Shown here: one piece after another, positions 19,550 through 27,893 of the stretch
Position numbering within the stretch: position 1 is the first letter of the stretch
How the letters are laid out: each line of letters begins with the position of its first letter
From: Hyphomonadaceae bacterium
GTDB lineage: Bacteria > Pseudomonadota > Alphaproteobacteria > Caulobacterales > Aquidulcibacteraceae
NCBI GenBank assembly: GCA_014378995.1
Contig: JACMMP010000208.1
Span: 1-50,124, forward strand
Direction of reading: 5' to 3'
Length of the DNA: 50,124 nt
Notes under the pieces: generated by a model
Seen by the model: only the letters and a program-made list of their open reading frames with translations
What the model was told of the DNA's origin: nothing
Database searches by the model: none
Position numbers and translations under genes: made by a program

Positions 19550-20230
19550 TCAGCTCCAGCGCCGCCGCGTTTCCTCGTAACCCATGCCGATCGTTGCGCG
19601 GCGCACACGGTCGCGGCCGCGGCGGCGGCCGGCCACCTCAAGCCGGTCGCGCACATGCACGATGCCGGGAATGTCCTGCGCGAGATCGTAGGCATGCTCG
19701 GCGTCGCGCTTGTTGCGCACGCGGCCGTCGAGGATTGCTTCGTTGTCGATCACGCGCACCAGGATTTCCGACGCATCGAGTTGAGCATCGTCGGCGAAGC
19801 GGTGACAAATCTCTTCACGCAGCTCCTCGTCTTCGTCATGGCGCGTGCGCGGGCCGACGCCGCGGAAGTCGCGCCGGTCGTCGTCGTGATGGTGGGGGCG
19901 ATCTTCCGCCATGCCGCGCTCGGCGCGCTCGTTGCCGAAGAACCGCTTCATCTTGGCCAAGCGAGAGCGTCCGCCGCGATGATCGCCGTCCGCGGGAGGA
20001 CGAAGATCGTGATCACCGTCACGTCCGCGCTCGCGTCCGCTCGAATCGTCGCGGACGTAGCGGTCGGCATCGTAGTGGAGCCGTTCGTCGCGATCAGGCA
20101 AATCGTCCTCGCGCCACCAATTGGGCCGCTCGTCCGACGGGCCGCGACCGCTCAAATTGCGGCGTCCGCTATCTCCGTAACCTTGATGGACGCCGTCCTC
20201 GGGCTGCCACCATTGGGGTCGCTCGTGCAT
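19550..20230 (-). CDS. BON-domain protein with a highly charged N-terminus
   Basis: A 226-residue protein. Residues 1-130 are very rich in Asp, Arg, Glu, His and Gly, including HHHDDDRRD near 113-121, and look disordered. Residues about 136-200 form a BON domain (helix-strand-strand pattern ending LAQDIPGIVHVRDRLEV). BON domains bind membranes or other ligands in OsmY-like proteins, but this one has no signal peptide and may act in the cytoplasm. A GGAGG at 20236-20240 supports the ATG start. It lies on the reverse strand between sucC and sucD and separates their transcription. Confidence 0.78.
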   Translation of the reverse strand: MHERPQWWQPEDGVHQGYGDSGRRNLSGRGPSDERPNWWREDDLPDRDERLHYDADRYVRDDSSGRERGRDGDHDLRPPADGDHRGGRSRLAKMKRFFGNERAERGMAEDRPHHHDDDRRDFRGVGPRTRHDEDEELREEICHRFADDAQLDASEILVRVIDNEAILDGRVRNKRDAEHAYDLAQDIPGIVHVRDRLEVAGRRRGRDRVRRATIGMGYEETRRRWS

Positions 20231-20275
20231 GATAACCTCCGGGTGCTAGGGGCATAACCGGCTCATGCCGCAGTG

Positions 20276-20297
20276 CGTTCCCAGCTGAGCGGGAACG
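20276..20297. promoter_or_regulatory. Inverted repeat upstream of sucD
   Basis: CGTTCCC (20276-20282) and GGGAACG (20291-20297) form a 7-bp perfect inverted repeat with an eight-base spacer. It lies 113 bases before the sucD start, in the divergent gap with the BON gene. A smaller GGCAT/ATGCC pair (20251-20269) lies beside it. Since sucD must have its own promoter here, these are candidate operators; no known regulator motif is recognised. Confidence 0.3.
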
Positions 20298-20409
20298 GCT
20301 CCATGCAGGCGCGGTTCTGACGCAGGGCAAGTTGCGGCGCCCCGATTTGCATGCGTGGACGGCTGGGGCTAGGACGCAGGCCGCTGTTCACCGCGCCTCG
20401 GGGGCCGAA

Positions 20410-21294
20410 TTGTCCATTCTCATCAACGCTGACACCCGCGTCATTTGCCAGGGCTTCACCGGCAAGAACGGCACGTTCCATTCCGAGCAGGCGATCGCCT
20501 ACGGCACCAAGATGACGGGCGGCGTCTCCCCCGGAAAAGGCGGCCAGACGCACCTTGGACTGCCGGTGTTCAACACCGTCGTCGAAGCGAAGGAAAAAGC
20601 CGGCGCTGACGCCACTGTGATCTACGTGCCGCCGCCGGGCGCGGCGGCCGCTATCGAAGAGGCCATCGACGCGGATATCCCGCTCATCATCTGCATCACC
20701 GAAGGCATCCCGGTGCTCGACATGGTGCGGGTGAAGGCCAGGCTGGAAAAGTCGAAGTCGCGTCTGATCGGGCCGAACTGCCCCGGTGTGCTGACGCCGG
20801 ACGAGTGCAAGATCGGCATCATGCCGGGTCAGATTTTCTCCAAGGGCAAAGTGGGCGTGCTCTCGCGCTCCGGCACGCTGACTTATGAGGCTGTGTTCCA
20901 GACGACGAATGAGGGCCTCGGCCAAACCACCGCCGTGGGCATTGGCGGCGATCCGGTAAAGGGCACCGAATTTATCGACATGCTGGAGCTGTTCCTGGCC
21001 GACGGTGAAACTCAAGCCATCATCATGATCGGCGAGATCGGCGGTAGCGCCGAGGAAGACGCCGCCCAGTTCCTCGCCGACGAAAAGAGCCGCGGCCGTT
21101 GGAAACCCACCGTCGGCTTCATCGCCGGCCGCACCGCGCCTCCGGGCCGCCGTATGGGCCACGCCGGCGCCATCATCGCCGGCGGCAAGGGCGACGCCGA
21201 TTCCAAAATCGCCGCCATGGAAGCCGCCGGCATCAAAGTCGCCCCGCACCCGGCCGCGCTCGGGCGGACCATGAGCGAGCTGCTGAAGGGCTAG
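20410..21294 (+). CDS. sucD: Succinyl-CoA synthetase alpha subunit
   Basis: SucD binds CoA and carries the phosphohistidine of succinyl-CoA synthetase. The 294-residue product has the N-terminal [17 protein letters not shown] region, the CoA-binding Rossmann motifs, and the active-site histidine in [10 protein letters not shown] (about residue 247). TTG 20410 is chosen because the encoded protein then starts as SucD normally does; an open extension to ATG 20332 adds 26 residues unlike the family. It is separated from sucC by five genes, one on the other strand, so both subunits cannot share one simple transcript. Confidence 0.95.
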   Translation: MSILINADTRVICQGFTGKNGTFHSEQAIAYGTKMTGGVSPGKGGQTHLGLPVFNTVVEAKEKAGADATVIYVPPPGAAAAIEEAIDADIPLIICITEGIPVLDMVRVKARLEKSKSRLIGPNCPGVLTPDECKIGIMPGQIFSKGKVGVLSRSGTLTYEAVFQTTNEGLGQTTAVGIGGDPVKGTEFIDMLELFLADGETQAIIMIGEIGGSAEEDAAQFLADEKSRGRWKPTVGFIAGRTAPPGRRMGHAGAIIAGGKGDADSKIAAMEAAGIKVAPHPAALGRTMSELLKG

Positions 21295-21432
21295 GGCGAC
21301 CAGGCGAGCGACACCCCTGCGCCAATGCAGCCCTTCTTTCCCTGCGCGACGCACATTAGAAGGGGCGCCGCCGGGGGGGGCGGCCCTATGTCTTCCTCTC
21401 GCGCCCGTGATTTTCGAGAGGTCAGCTTTCCC

Positions 21433-24405
21433 ATGGCGGACGACGCCCGCAGCTTGCCCAATACTGCTTTCCTGGAGACCAGCTTTCTCTACGGCGCGAA
21501 CGCAACGTTCGTCGAAGAGATGGCCGCGCGCTATGCGGAGGATCCGGGCTCGGTTGATCCCTCGTGGCGCGCCTTCTTCGACCAAGTCCGCGACGATCCG
21601 GACGCAGCGCGCCGCGCCGTGCGCGGGCCGTCTTGGTATCGCCCCGAGATCGCGCAGCCGCAAACAACCGAAACCACGAAACTGCTCGACGGCAACTGGG
21701 CCGGCCTCGCCGATAAACTCGAGAAGAAGGTCGCTGCGCGTTTGCCCGGCGCCTCGACGCAAGACGTGCAGCAAGCGGCGCGCGATAGCGTGCGCGCGCT
21801 GATGATGATCCGGGCTTATCGCACGCGCGGACACCTGAACGCCAACCTCGATCCGCTCGGCATCGAAGTGCGCCCGCCTGCGCCGGAGCTTGATCCTGCA
21901 AGCCAAGGCTTCGGCCCCGGCGATCTCGATCGGCCGATCTTCATCGACGGCGTACTCGGTCTGCAGACCGCCACGGTCAATGAGATGCTGGCGATCCTGA
22001 AGCGGACATATTGTTCAACCGTCGGCGTCGAGTTCATGCACATCACCGATCCCGCCGAGAAGGCGTGGATTCAGGAGCGCATTGAAGGGCCGGACAAGGG
22101 CATCGCCTTTTCGACGGAGGGCAAGCGCGCGATCCTGAAGAAGCTGATCGAAGGCGAGGGCTTCGAGAAGTTCGTGCACAAGCGCCATCCCGGCACCAAG
22201 CGCTTTGGGCTCGATGGCGGCGAAGCGATGATCCCGGCGCTGGAGCAGATCATCAAGCGCGGCGGCGCCATGGGCGTTGACGAGATCGTGCTCGGCATGG
22301 CTCACCGCGGTCGCTTGAACGTCCTCGCCGCCGTGATGGGCAAGCCCTATCAAGCCATCTTCAACGAATTCCAAGGCGGCTCGGCCACGCCCGACGACGT
22401 GCTCGGCTCGGGCGACGTGAAGTATCATTTGGGCGCATCGAGCGATCGCAGCTTCGACGGCAACAACGTCCACCTGTCGCTCACCGCCAACCCCTCGCAC
22501 CTTGAGATCGTCAATCCCGTCGTTCTTGGCAAAGCCCGCGCAAAGCAAGCAAAGCACGCGACCTGGACCGAGGAAGGTCAAGCGCTGCACGATCTGCGCG
22601 CGCGCGTGATGCCGCTTCTCATCCATGGCGACGCTGCGTTCGCGGGGCAGGGCGTGGTGGCCGAGTGCTTTGCGCTGTCGGGTCTGCGCGGTCATCGCAC
22701 CGGCGGCACCATGCACTTCATCATCAACAACCAAATCGGCTTCACGACGGCGCCGCATTATTCGCGCTCCAGCCCGTATCCGAGCGACGTTGCGCTGATG
22801 GTCCAGGCGCCGATTTTTCACGTCAACGGCGACGATCCCGAAGCCGTGGTGTTCGCGGCCAAGGTGGCGACCGAGTATCGCCAGATCTTCGGCAAGGACG
22901 TCGTGATCGATATGTTCTGCTATCGCCGCTACGGCCACAACGAAGGCGACGATCCGACCATGACGCAGCCGATCATGTATCGCGGCGTCAAAGAGCAGCC
23001 GACGACGCTGACGATTTACACCGAGCGCTTGCTCAAGGAAGGCGTCGTCAGCCAAAGCGAGCTCGACGCGTGGCAAAACGACTTCAACGCTTTCCTCGAT
23101 GGCGAGTTCGACGCCGGCAAAGCCTATCGCGTCAACAAAGCCGATTGGCTCGACGGCGTATGGTCCGGCTTTTCGCTGCCGGCCGACGACGATCGCCGTG
23201 GCAAAACCGAAGCGCCGCTGGATAAGTTGCGCGCGCTGGGCCGCCGCATCACCGAAATCCCGCGCGACTTTGACATGCACAAAACCGTGCAACGCGTGAT
23301 CGAGGCGCGCGGGAAGGCGATTGAGGAAGGCCAAGGCATTGACTGGGCGTTGGCCGAGCACTTGGCGTTCGCCACTTTGCTCGACGAAGGCTTCAACGTC
23401 CGCTTGTCCGGTCAGGATTCCGCGCGCGGCACGTTCAGCCAACGCCACTCGCATTTCGTCGATCAAACGACCGAGAATCGCTACACGCCGCTCAACCACA
23501 TGCGCGCTGGGCAAGCGCACTTCGAGGTGATCGATTCGCTGCTGTCCGAAGAAGCGGTGCTTGGCTTTGAATACGGCTACACGCTCGCCGATCCGAAAAC
23601 GCTGACGCTGTGGGAAGCGCAGTTCGGCGATTTCGTGAACGGCGCGCAGGTGGTGATCGATCAGTTCATCACGTCGGGTGAGCGCAAGTGGCTGCGTATG
23701 TCCGGCCTCGTGCTGTTGCTGCCGCATGGCTATGAAGGGCAGGGGCCAGAGCATTCCTCCGCGCGTCTCGAGCGTTTCCTGCAGCAATGCGCCGAGGACA
23801 ACATCCAGGTCGTGAACTGCACGACGCCGGCCAACTACTTTCACGCGTTGCGCCGACAGATGCACCGCGATTTCCGCAAGCCCCTCGTTGTATTCACGCC
23901 GAAATCTTTGCTGCGGCACAAGAAGGCGGTATCGACGCTGGCGGAGATGGCCGATGGCTCCTCGTTCCACCGCGTGTTGTGGGACGATGCGCAGCTGGAC
24001 AATGGCGCCACCGCGGTGCAGCTGAAGTCCGACGCTGAAATTCGCCGCGTCGTCATGTGTTCGGGCAAGGTCTATTATGATCTGCTCGACGAGCGCGAGA
24101 AACGCGGGCTAAGCGATGTTTATCTCTTGCGGCTGGAGCAATTCTATCCGTGGCCAATGAAGTCGGTGATGCACGAGCTGACGCGCTTCCCGAACGCCGA
24201 TCTGGTCTGGTGTCAGGAAGAGCCTAAGAACATGGGCGGCTGGACCTTCGTCGATCCCTGGCTTGAATTGACGCTCGACAAGCTCAACGTGAAAGCCAAA
24301 CGCGCGCGCTACGCCGGCCGTCCCGCCAGCGCGTCGACCGCGGCGGGGCAGATGAGTAAGCATTTGAAGGAATTGGAAGCGCTCTTGCAGGACGCGCTTG
24401 GGTAA
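21433..24405 (+). CDS. sucA: 2-oxoglutarate dehydrogenase E1 component
   Basis: SucA (OdhA) is the thiamine-diphosphate E1 subunit that decarboxylates 2-oxoglutarate and passes succinyl groups to SucB. With ATG 21433 it has 990 residues, normal for the family. It starts with the E1 N-terminal SucB-binding segment (NTAFLETSFLYGAN). Active-site regions include MAHRGRLNVLA, the ThDP motif HGDAAFAGQG near residue 398, and the NNQIGFTT loop. An ATG at 21388 is possible but lies just after a run of eight G; neither start has a strong Shine-Dalgarno. It follows sucD by 138 bases. Confidence 0.95.
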   Translation: MADDARSLPNTAFLETSFLYGANATFVEEMAARYAEDPGSVDPSWRAFFDQVRDDPDAARRAVRGPSWYRPEIAQPQTTETTKLLDGNWAGLADKLEKKVAARLPGASTQDVQQAARDSVRALMMIRAYRTRGHLNANLDPLGIEVRPPAPELDPASQGFGPGDLDRPIFIDGVLGLQTATVNEMLAILKRTYCSTVGVEFMHITDPAEKAWIQERIEGPDKGIAFSTEGKRAILKKLIEGEGFEKFVHKRHPGTKRFGLDGGEAMIPALEQIIKRGGAMGVDEIVLGMAHRGRLNVLAAVMGKPYQAIFNEFQGGSATPDDVLGSGDVKYHLGASSDRSFDGNNVHLSLTANPSHLEIVNPVVLGKARAKQAKHATWTEEGQALHDLRARVMPLLIHGDAAFAGQGVVAECFALSGLRGHRTGGTMHFIINNQIGFTTAPHYSRSSPYPSDVALMVQAPIFHVNGDDPEAVVFAAKVATEYRQIFGKDVVIDMFCYRRYGHNEGDDPTMTQPIMYRGVKEQPTTLTIYTERLLKEGVVSQSELDAWQNDFNAFLDGEFDAGKAYRVNKADWLDGVWSGFSLPADDDRRGKTEAPLDKLRALGRRITEIPRDFDMHKTVQRVIEARGKAIEEGQGIDWALAEHLAFATLLDEGFNVRLSGQDSARGTFSQRHSHFVDQTTENRYTPLNHMRAGQAHFEVIDSLLSEEAVLGFEYGYTLADPKTLTLWEAQFGDFVNGAQVVIDQFITSGERKWLRMSGLVLLLPHGYEGQGPEHSSARLERFLQQCAEDNIQVVNCTTPANYFHALRRQMHRDFRKPLVVFTPKSLLRHKKAVSTLAEMADGSSFHRVLWDDAQLDNGATAVQLKSDAEIRRVVMCSGKVYYDLLDEREKRGLSDVYLLRLEQFYPWPMKSVMHELTRFPNADLVWCQEEPKNMGGWTFVDPWLELTLDKLNVKAKRARYAGRPASASTAAGQMSKHLKELEALLQDALG

Positions 24406-24461
24406 GCCGTCAGTGAGTTTTTGCGGAAGCGCTGTAGTCGCCTCGCAACGGAGAAGATGAC

Positions 24462-25688
24462 GTGACTGATATCGTTGTGCCGACCTTGGGCGAGAGCGTG
24501 AGCGAAGCGACTGTCGCCAAGTGGATGAAAAAGGCCGGCGACGCCGTGAAGAAGGACGAGACGCTGGTCGAACTAGAGACGGATAAAGTCTCGGTCGAAG
24601 TGTCGGCGCCGGAAGCGGGCGTGTTGAGCGAGATCGTCGCCGGTGAAGGCGACACGGTGACGATCGGCGCGCTGCTCGGCCGTATGGGAGGGGCAGGGGC
24701 GCAAGCCGCGCCCGCCGCGCCAAAAGCTGAAGCGCCGAAGCCTGCGCCCGAAGCACAGAAGCCTGCCGCCGCGCCCGCCCCGTCGCCGCAGAGCAATGGC
24801 GCCGCCAGGCAAGCGCCGCCGTCGGTGCAGCGTATAGCCGCCGAAGGCGGTGTCGATGTTTCCGCCATGACGGGCAGCGGCAAGGACGGCCGCGTTACCA
24901 AGGCCGACGCGCTGGCCATCATCGAAAACCGCAGCGCGCAATCGGCGCCCGCGCCGGCGCATCCGCCTCTGCAGGCGCGTGTGGTTGGCGAGCAGGAAGA
25001 GCGCGTGCCGATGACGCGCTTGCGCAAGACCATCGCCCGCCGCTTAAAGGAAGCGCAAAACAGCGCGGCGATGCTGACGACGTTCAATGAAGCCGACATG
25101 TCGGCCATCATGGCGGCGCGCAACAAGTACAAGGACAATTTCGAGCGCAAGCACGGCGTGAAGCTCGGCTTCATGAGCTTCTTCGTGAAGGCGTGCATCG
25201 CCGGCTTAAAGGAGATCCCGAACGTCAACGCCGAGATCGACGGTGACGACATCATTTACAAGAATTTCTACGACATCGGCATCGCAGTCGGCACGGATCG
25301 CGGCTTGGTTGTGCCGGTGGTGCGAGACGCCGATCACAAATCGATGGCCGAGATCGAAAAAGAGATCGGCGAACTCGGCCTGAAGGCGCGCGACGGGCGC
25401 TTAAAGCTCGAAGACCTGCAGGGCGCGACGTTCACGATCTCCAATGGCGGCGTCTATGGCTCGCTGATGTCGACGCCGATCCTAAATGCGCCGCAATCGG
25501 GCATTCTCGGCATGCACAAAATCCAGGAGCGCCCGGTGGTGGTCGATAAGCAGATCGTGATCCGGCCGATGATGTATCTGGCGCTGAGCTACGATCACCG
25601 CATCGTTGACGGCAAGGAAGCGGTCACGTTTCTGGTGCGCGTCAAGGAAGGCCTGGAAGATCCCGAGCGCATGCTGCTGGACCTCTAG
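24462..25688 (+). CDS. sucB: 2-oxoglutarate dehydrogenase E2 (dihydrolipoyl succinyltransferase)
   Basis: SucB (OdhB) forms the core of the complex and transfers succinyl groups to CoA. The 408-residue protein has a lipoyl domain with Lys42 in [12 protein letters not shown], and an Ala/Pro linker (about 80-110). A peripheral-subunit binding domain follows (about 113-150). The catalytic domain carries the HxxxDG motif in [12 protein letters not shown] near the C-terminus. The GTG start at 24462 follows GGAGAAG. Its TAG stop shares CTAG (25685-25688) with the stop of the convergent alternative oxidase gene. Confidence 0.96.
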   Translation: MTDIVVPTLGESVSEATVAKWMKKAGDAVKKDETLVELETDKVSVEVSAPEAGVLSEIVAGEGDTVTIGALLGRMGGAGAQAAPAAPKAEAPKPAPEAQKPAAAPAPSPQSNGAARQAPPSVQRIAAEGGVDVSAMTGSGKDGRVTKADALAIIENRSAQSAPAPAHPPLQARVVGEQEERVPMTRLRKTIARRLKEAQNSAAMLTTFNEADMSAIMAARNKYKDNFERKHGVKLGFMSFFVKACIAGLKEIPNVNAEIDGDDIIYKNFYDIGIAVGTDRGLVVPVVRDADHKSMAEIEKEIGELGLKARDGRLKLEDLQGATFTISNGGVYGSLMSTPILNAPQSGILGMHKIQERPVVVDKQIVIRPMMYLALSYDHRIVDGKEAVTFLVRVKEGLEDPERMLLDL

Positions 25689-26362
25689 TGCGTCGGCAGC
25701 GTCGCTGACGTTTCCTCTTCGAGTTTACGCCAAGGCGTGTGACCGCTGCGCAATTGGTTCGCGAACATGTGATTCATGTCGCGATGTCCGGCCTCATCGG
25801 CGCGCACGGCGATGACGATCTCGCGTAGCCTAGCATCCGCCGGCAACTTCCAATACTCGATCGCAAGCGCGGGCGCAGGCACATTCTCGACCCGCCCCGC
25901 ATCGATCTCGGCCAGGAACGAAGTGTAGCTCACCACGGCTTCTTCCTCGAAATAGCCCACCAGACGGTGCGCGGTTTTCGGCGAGAACAGATAGAGGAAG
26001 AAGTAGGCGTTCCAGAAAATCGCTTGCGTAAGCATCAGCAACAGCCGCTCGAACCAGCTTGGCTGGAACAGGGCGATGAAGGTCATCAGATGCATGCGCT
26101 CGTTTTCGGCTTCGTCGAGCAGGGTTTTGATCCAACCCTCGTCGTCACGCATTAGGCGCAGGCTCTTCAGATGATTCATCATGCCGCCGACCATTCCGGG
26201 CACGCCGGCCACGGTTTCAAGCACCACGGCTCGGTGGCCGTAGCGATTTGAGAAGAAGGTGTCGGCGAGCAAGCGTAGGAGTTTCGTCAGCGCCAATGCG
26301 ATGGCGTCCGAAACGCCGCGCGGATTGTGGTGGGCGATCTCCCGCTCAGGGTGAGGGGCCAT
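25685..26362 (-). CDS. aox: Alternative oxidase (non-pumping quinol oxidase)
   Basis: A 225-residue diiron alternative oxidase, which passes electrons from ubiquinol to oxygen without pumping protons. All six iron ligands are visible: Glu49 (VLETVAG), Glu88 and His91 (NERMH), Glu140 ([10 protein letters not shown]), and Glu190 and His193 (RADEAGHRD). Two membrane-facing hydrophobic stretches lie near 100-127. It is shorter than plant AOX because it lacks the targeting leader and the regulatory Cys region. AGGAGA upstream supports ATG 26362. AOX is patchy in bacteria but known in some alphaproteobacteria. It is convergent with sucB. Confidence 0.93.
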   Translation of the reverse strand: MAPHPEREIAHHNPRGVSDAIALALTKLLRLLADTFFSNRYGHRAVVLETVAGVPGMVGGMMNHLKSLRLMRDDEGWIKTLLDEAENERMHLMTFIALFQPSWFERLLLMLTQAIFWNAYFFLYLFSPKTAHRLVGYFEEEAVVSYTSFLAEIDAGRVENVPAPALAIEYWKLPADARLREIVIAVRADEAGHRDMNHMFANQLRSGHTPWRKLEEETSATLPTH

Positions 26363-26381
26363 GACGCGTCTCCTGTGTGCA

Positions 26382-26399
26382 GGCTAAAGGGCGTTAGCC
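26382..26399. promoter_or_regulatory. Inverted repeat upstream of the alternative oxidase
   Basis: GGCTAA (26382-26387) and TTAGCC (26394-26399) form a perfect 6-6-6 inverted repeat 20-37 bases before the oxidase start codon. It sits just upstream of the AGGAGA Shine-Dalgarno, so it is a candidate operator or leader hairpin. No FNR-like TTGAT-N4-ATCAA site was seen here. The rest of the 116-base gap to the next gene holds nothing recognised. Confidence 0.35.
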
Positions 26400-26478
26400 A
26401 TGCGTCCAGAAGGCGCGTCGTCGCAGCTTCTCCGTGTAAAGCACCGTCGATCTGAAGACCCGCGGTCCTTCCATGCAC

Positions 26479-26697
26479 TCACATCAGCGCGCCGGTGCTC
26501 GTAAACGTGTTGCTGCGTGAAGCGGACGCGCGGCGGTAGCTCGCTTCAAGCCGTTGGTCTTCGGCTTTGAGTTTTGTGCGCATCGAGGTCTCGCGCACGT
26601 TAGCGTCTTCAAGCTTGCGCGCTAGCTTGGCGAAGTACTGGCCGGCTGGCACGAGGTCCGTGTCGTCGGCTGCGCCGCGGAGTTTTTCTACGCGCAT
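26479..26697 (-). CDS. Small unknown protein
   Basis: A 72-residue charged, helical protein with no membrane segment and no domain I recognise. It is Lys/Arg/Glu-rich in the middle (ARKLEDANVRETSMRTK). AAGGAG eight bases before the ATG (minus strand, complement of 26706-26711) supports it as a real gene. It lies between the alternative oxidase and a small membrane protein, all on the minus strand, with about 100 bases on each side. No function is proposed. Confidence 0.6.
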   Translation of the reverse strand: MRVEKLRGAADDTDLVPAGQYFAKLARKLEDANVRETSMRTKLKAEDQRLEASYRRASASRSNTFTSTGALM

Positions 26698-26788
26698 GTG
26701 GCGATCTCCTTATCGCCCCCCGCATTATCAACATGGTAAACGAAACCTTGTTGCGCGTTTCGCACGCGGATCGATGGGGATAAACTGC

Positions 26789-27121
26789 TTACCGCTCCTT
26801 GTGCAGCACGGTGAGTGCGAGGCCGGCGAACGCTACGAGGAACAACACAAGAGCGCCAGCATCGAACAACTGCGCTGAATTTTGCGGTACGGTGAATGGC
26901 AAAGCCAGTAGTCCGCCGGCGAAACCCCACGCGCCTGCAAGCAGGCGCAAGCCGCCCGACATCTTCCGCAGCGTGCGATAGCTGGCGACGATGAGTGCGA
27001 TGGCAGTCGCGATATAAATCCAGCCGGGCACGCCAGTCGCGAACTGGAAGTCGGCGTTGACGCCGAACAGGGCCCCCACCGCCAGAGCCATCCATGCGCT
27101 CGCCTTACCCATCCACATCAT
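26789..27121 (-). CDS. Small four-helix membrane protein of unknown function
   Basis: A 110-residue hydrophobic protein with about four transmembrane segments and no catalytic motif visible. ATG 27121 is preferred to a GTG 15 bases upstream because GGGAGGG lies seven bases before it. The short C-terminal tail is basic (LHKER). It is divergent from another small membrane protein at 27272, and the 150-base gap between them probably holds both promoters. The family is not recognised. Confidence 0.65.
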   Translation of the reverse strand: MMWMGKASAWMALAVGALFGVNADFQFATGVPGWIYIATAIALIVASYRTLRKMSGGLRLLAGAWGFAGGLLALPFTVPQNSAQLFDAGALVLFLVAFAGLALTVLHKER

Positions 27122-27271
27122 ACCGTTCCCTCCCACAGCGCATCCGCGAACTCGCCTTCGCCCAGCAGAAGAGCCCTGGATTCAAAGCCCTTCCTCGCCC
27201 TCTGGCGAGTCCCGTCCGCGCCGTATAGATTGCTTCTGCCGCTCGGGGGAGTGGTCGGGAGGGGACCCCAC

Positions 27272-27775
27272 ATGAGTCACATTTTGCGCTTGCCGGCGAT
27301 CTTGGCGCTGTTTGCCTTGATGGCCTTGAGCCTGCTCGGCGCTCTGGTGGCCGCGGGCAACATCACTGGCTTCGTCGCGCCGATCGCGCAGGTGCAGGAG
27401 ATGCAAGCCGCCGCCGCCGAAAGTGGCGCTGCCGAAGCGACCTGGATCGATGTCGGCATGCTGGCCGGCGCGGCGCTGTTCTTCCTGATCTCCGCCGTCC
27501 GCATGATGCGTCGTACGCAGGGCTTCTGGACCTGGCTGCTGGGTTTTGCCTGCTATGGCGGGCGCTGGGCCTGGTCGCAACAGGAGAGCGGCAACCTGAT
27601 GGCCACGATCCAGGGCGTCGATCTCAACGCGTATCGCAATCCACAAGCGCTCCTGACCGATCTCTCCACCCCAGAGGGCCAGATCGGCATGCTCGCCGTG
27701 GTGCTCATCGTTGGCATCGTCGTCTTCCTTGTTGACGCGATGGACCGCTCGTACTGGGACAAGCAAGGCGCCTGA
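27272..27775 (+). CDS. Unknown membrane protein with three helices
   Basis: A 167-residue protein with hydrophobic helices at about residues 5-32, 60-78 and 140-160, and a soluble segment between the last two (AWSQQESGNLMATIQGVDL). ATG 27272 follows GGAGGGG. In the gap upstream, TATAGAT (27224-27230) resembles a -10 box and a small hairpin CTCGCC-CTCT-GGCGAG lies at 27194-27209. It precedes lpdA by 118 bases on the same strand and may share its transcript. No family is recognised. Confidence 0.65.
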   Translation: MSHILRLPAILALFALMALSLLGALVAAGNITGFVAPIAQVQEMQAAAAESGAAEATWIDVGMLAGAALFFLISAVRMMRRTQGFWTWLLGFACYGGRWAWSQQESGNLMATIQGVDLNAYRNPQALLTDLSTPEGQIGMLAVVLIVGIVVFLVDAMDRSYWDKQGA

Positions 27776-27893
27776 GCCATCTGCGCAGAGCAGGGCGGTA
27801 GAAACGCGGATTGATCGCCGCGCGCGTGGGCTTATGTTCCGGCCATCTCGTCGCCGTGCGCAGACGCGCGCTCACGCTATCGCCGGAGCAATC

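Noticed and set aside
22015-23970. 651-codon reverse-strand open frame inside sucA
   Set aside because: It lies wholly within sucA; the sense frame has clear E1 motifs, and the reverse frame has none.
26287-26478. Possible 63-residue gene overlapping the alternative oxidase start
   Set aside because: It overlaps the oxidase gene on the same strand in another frame and lacks a ribosome binding site.
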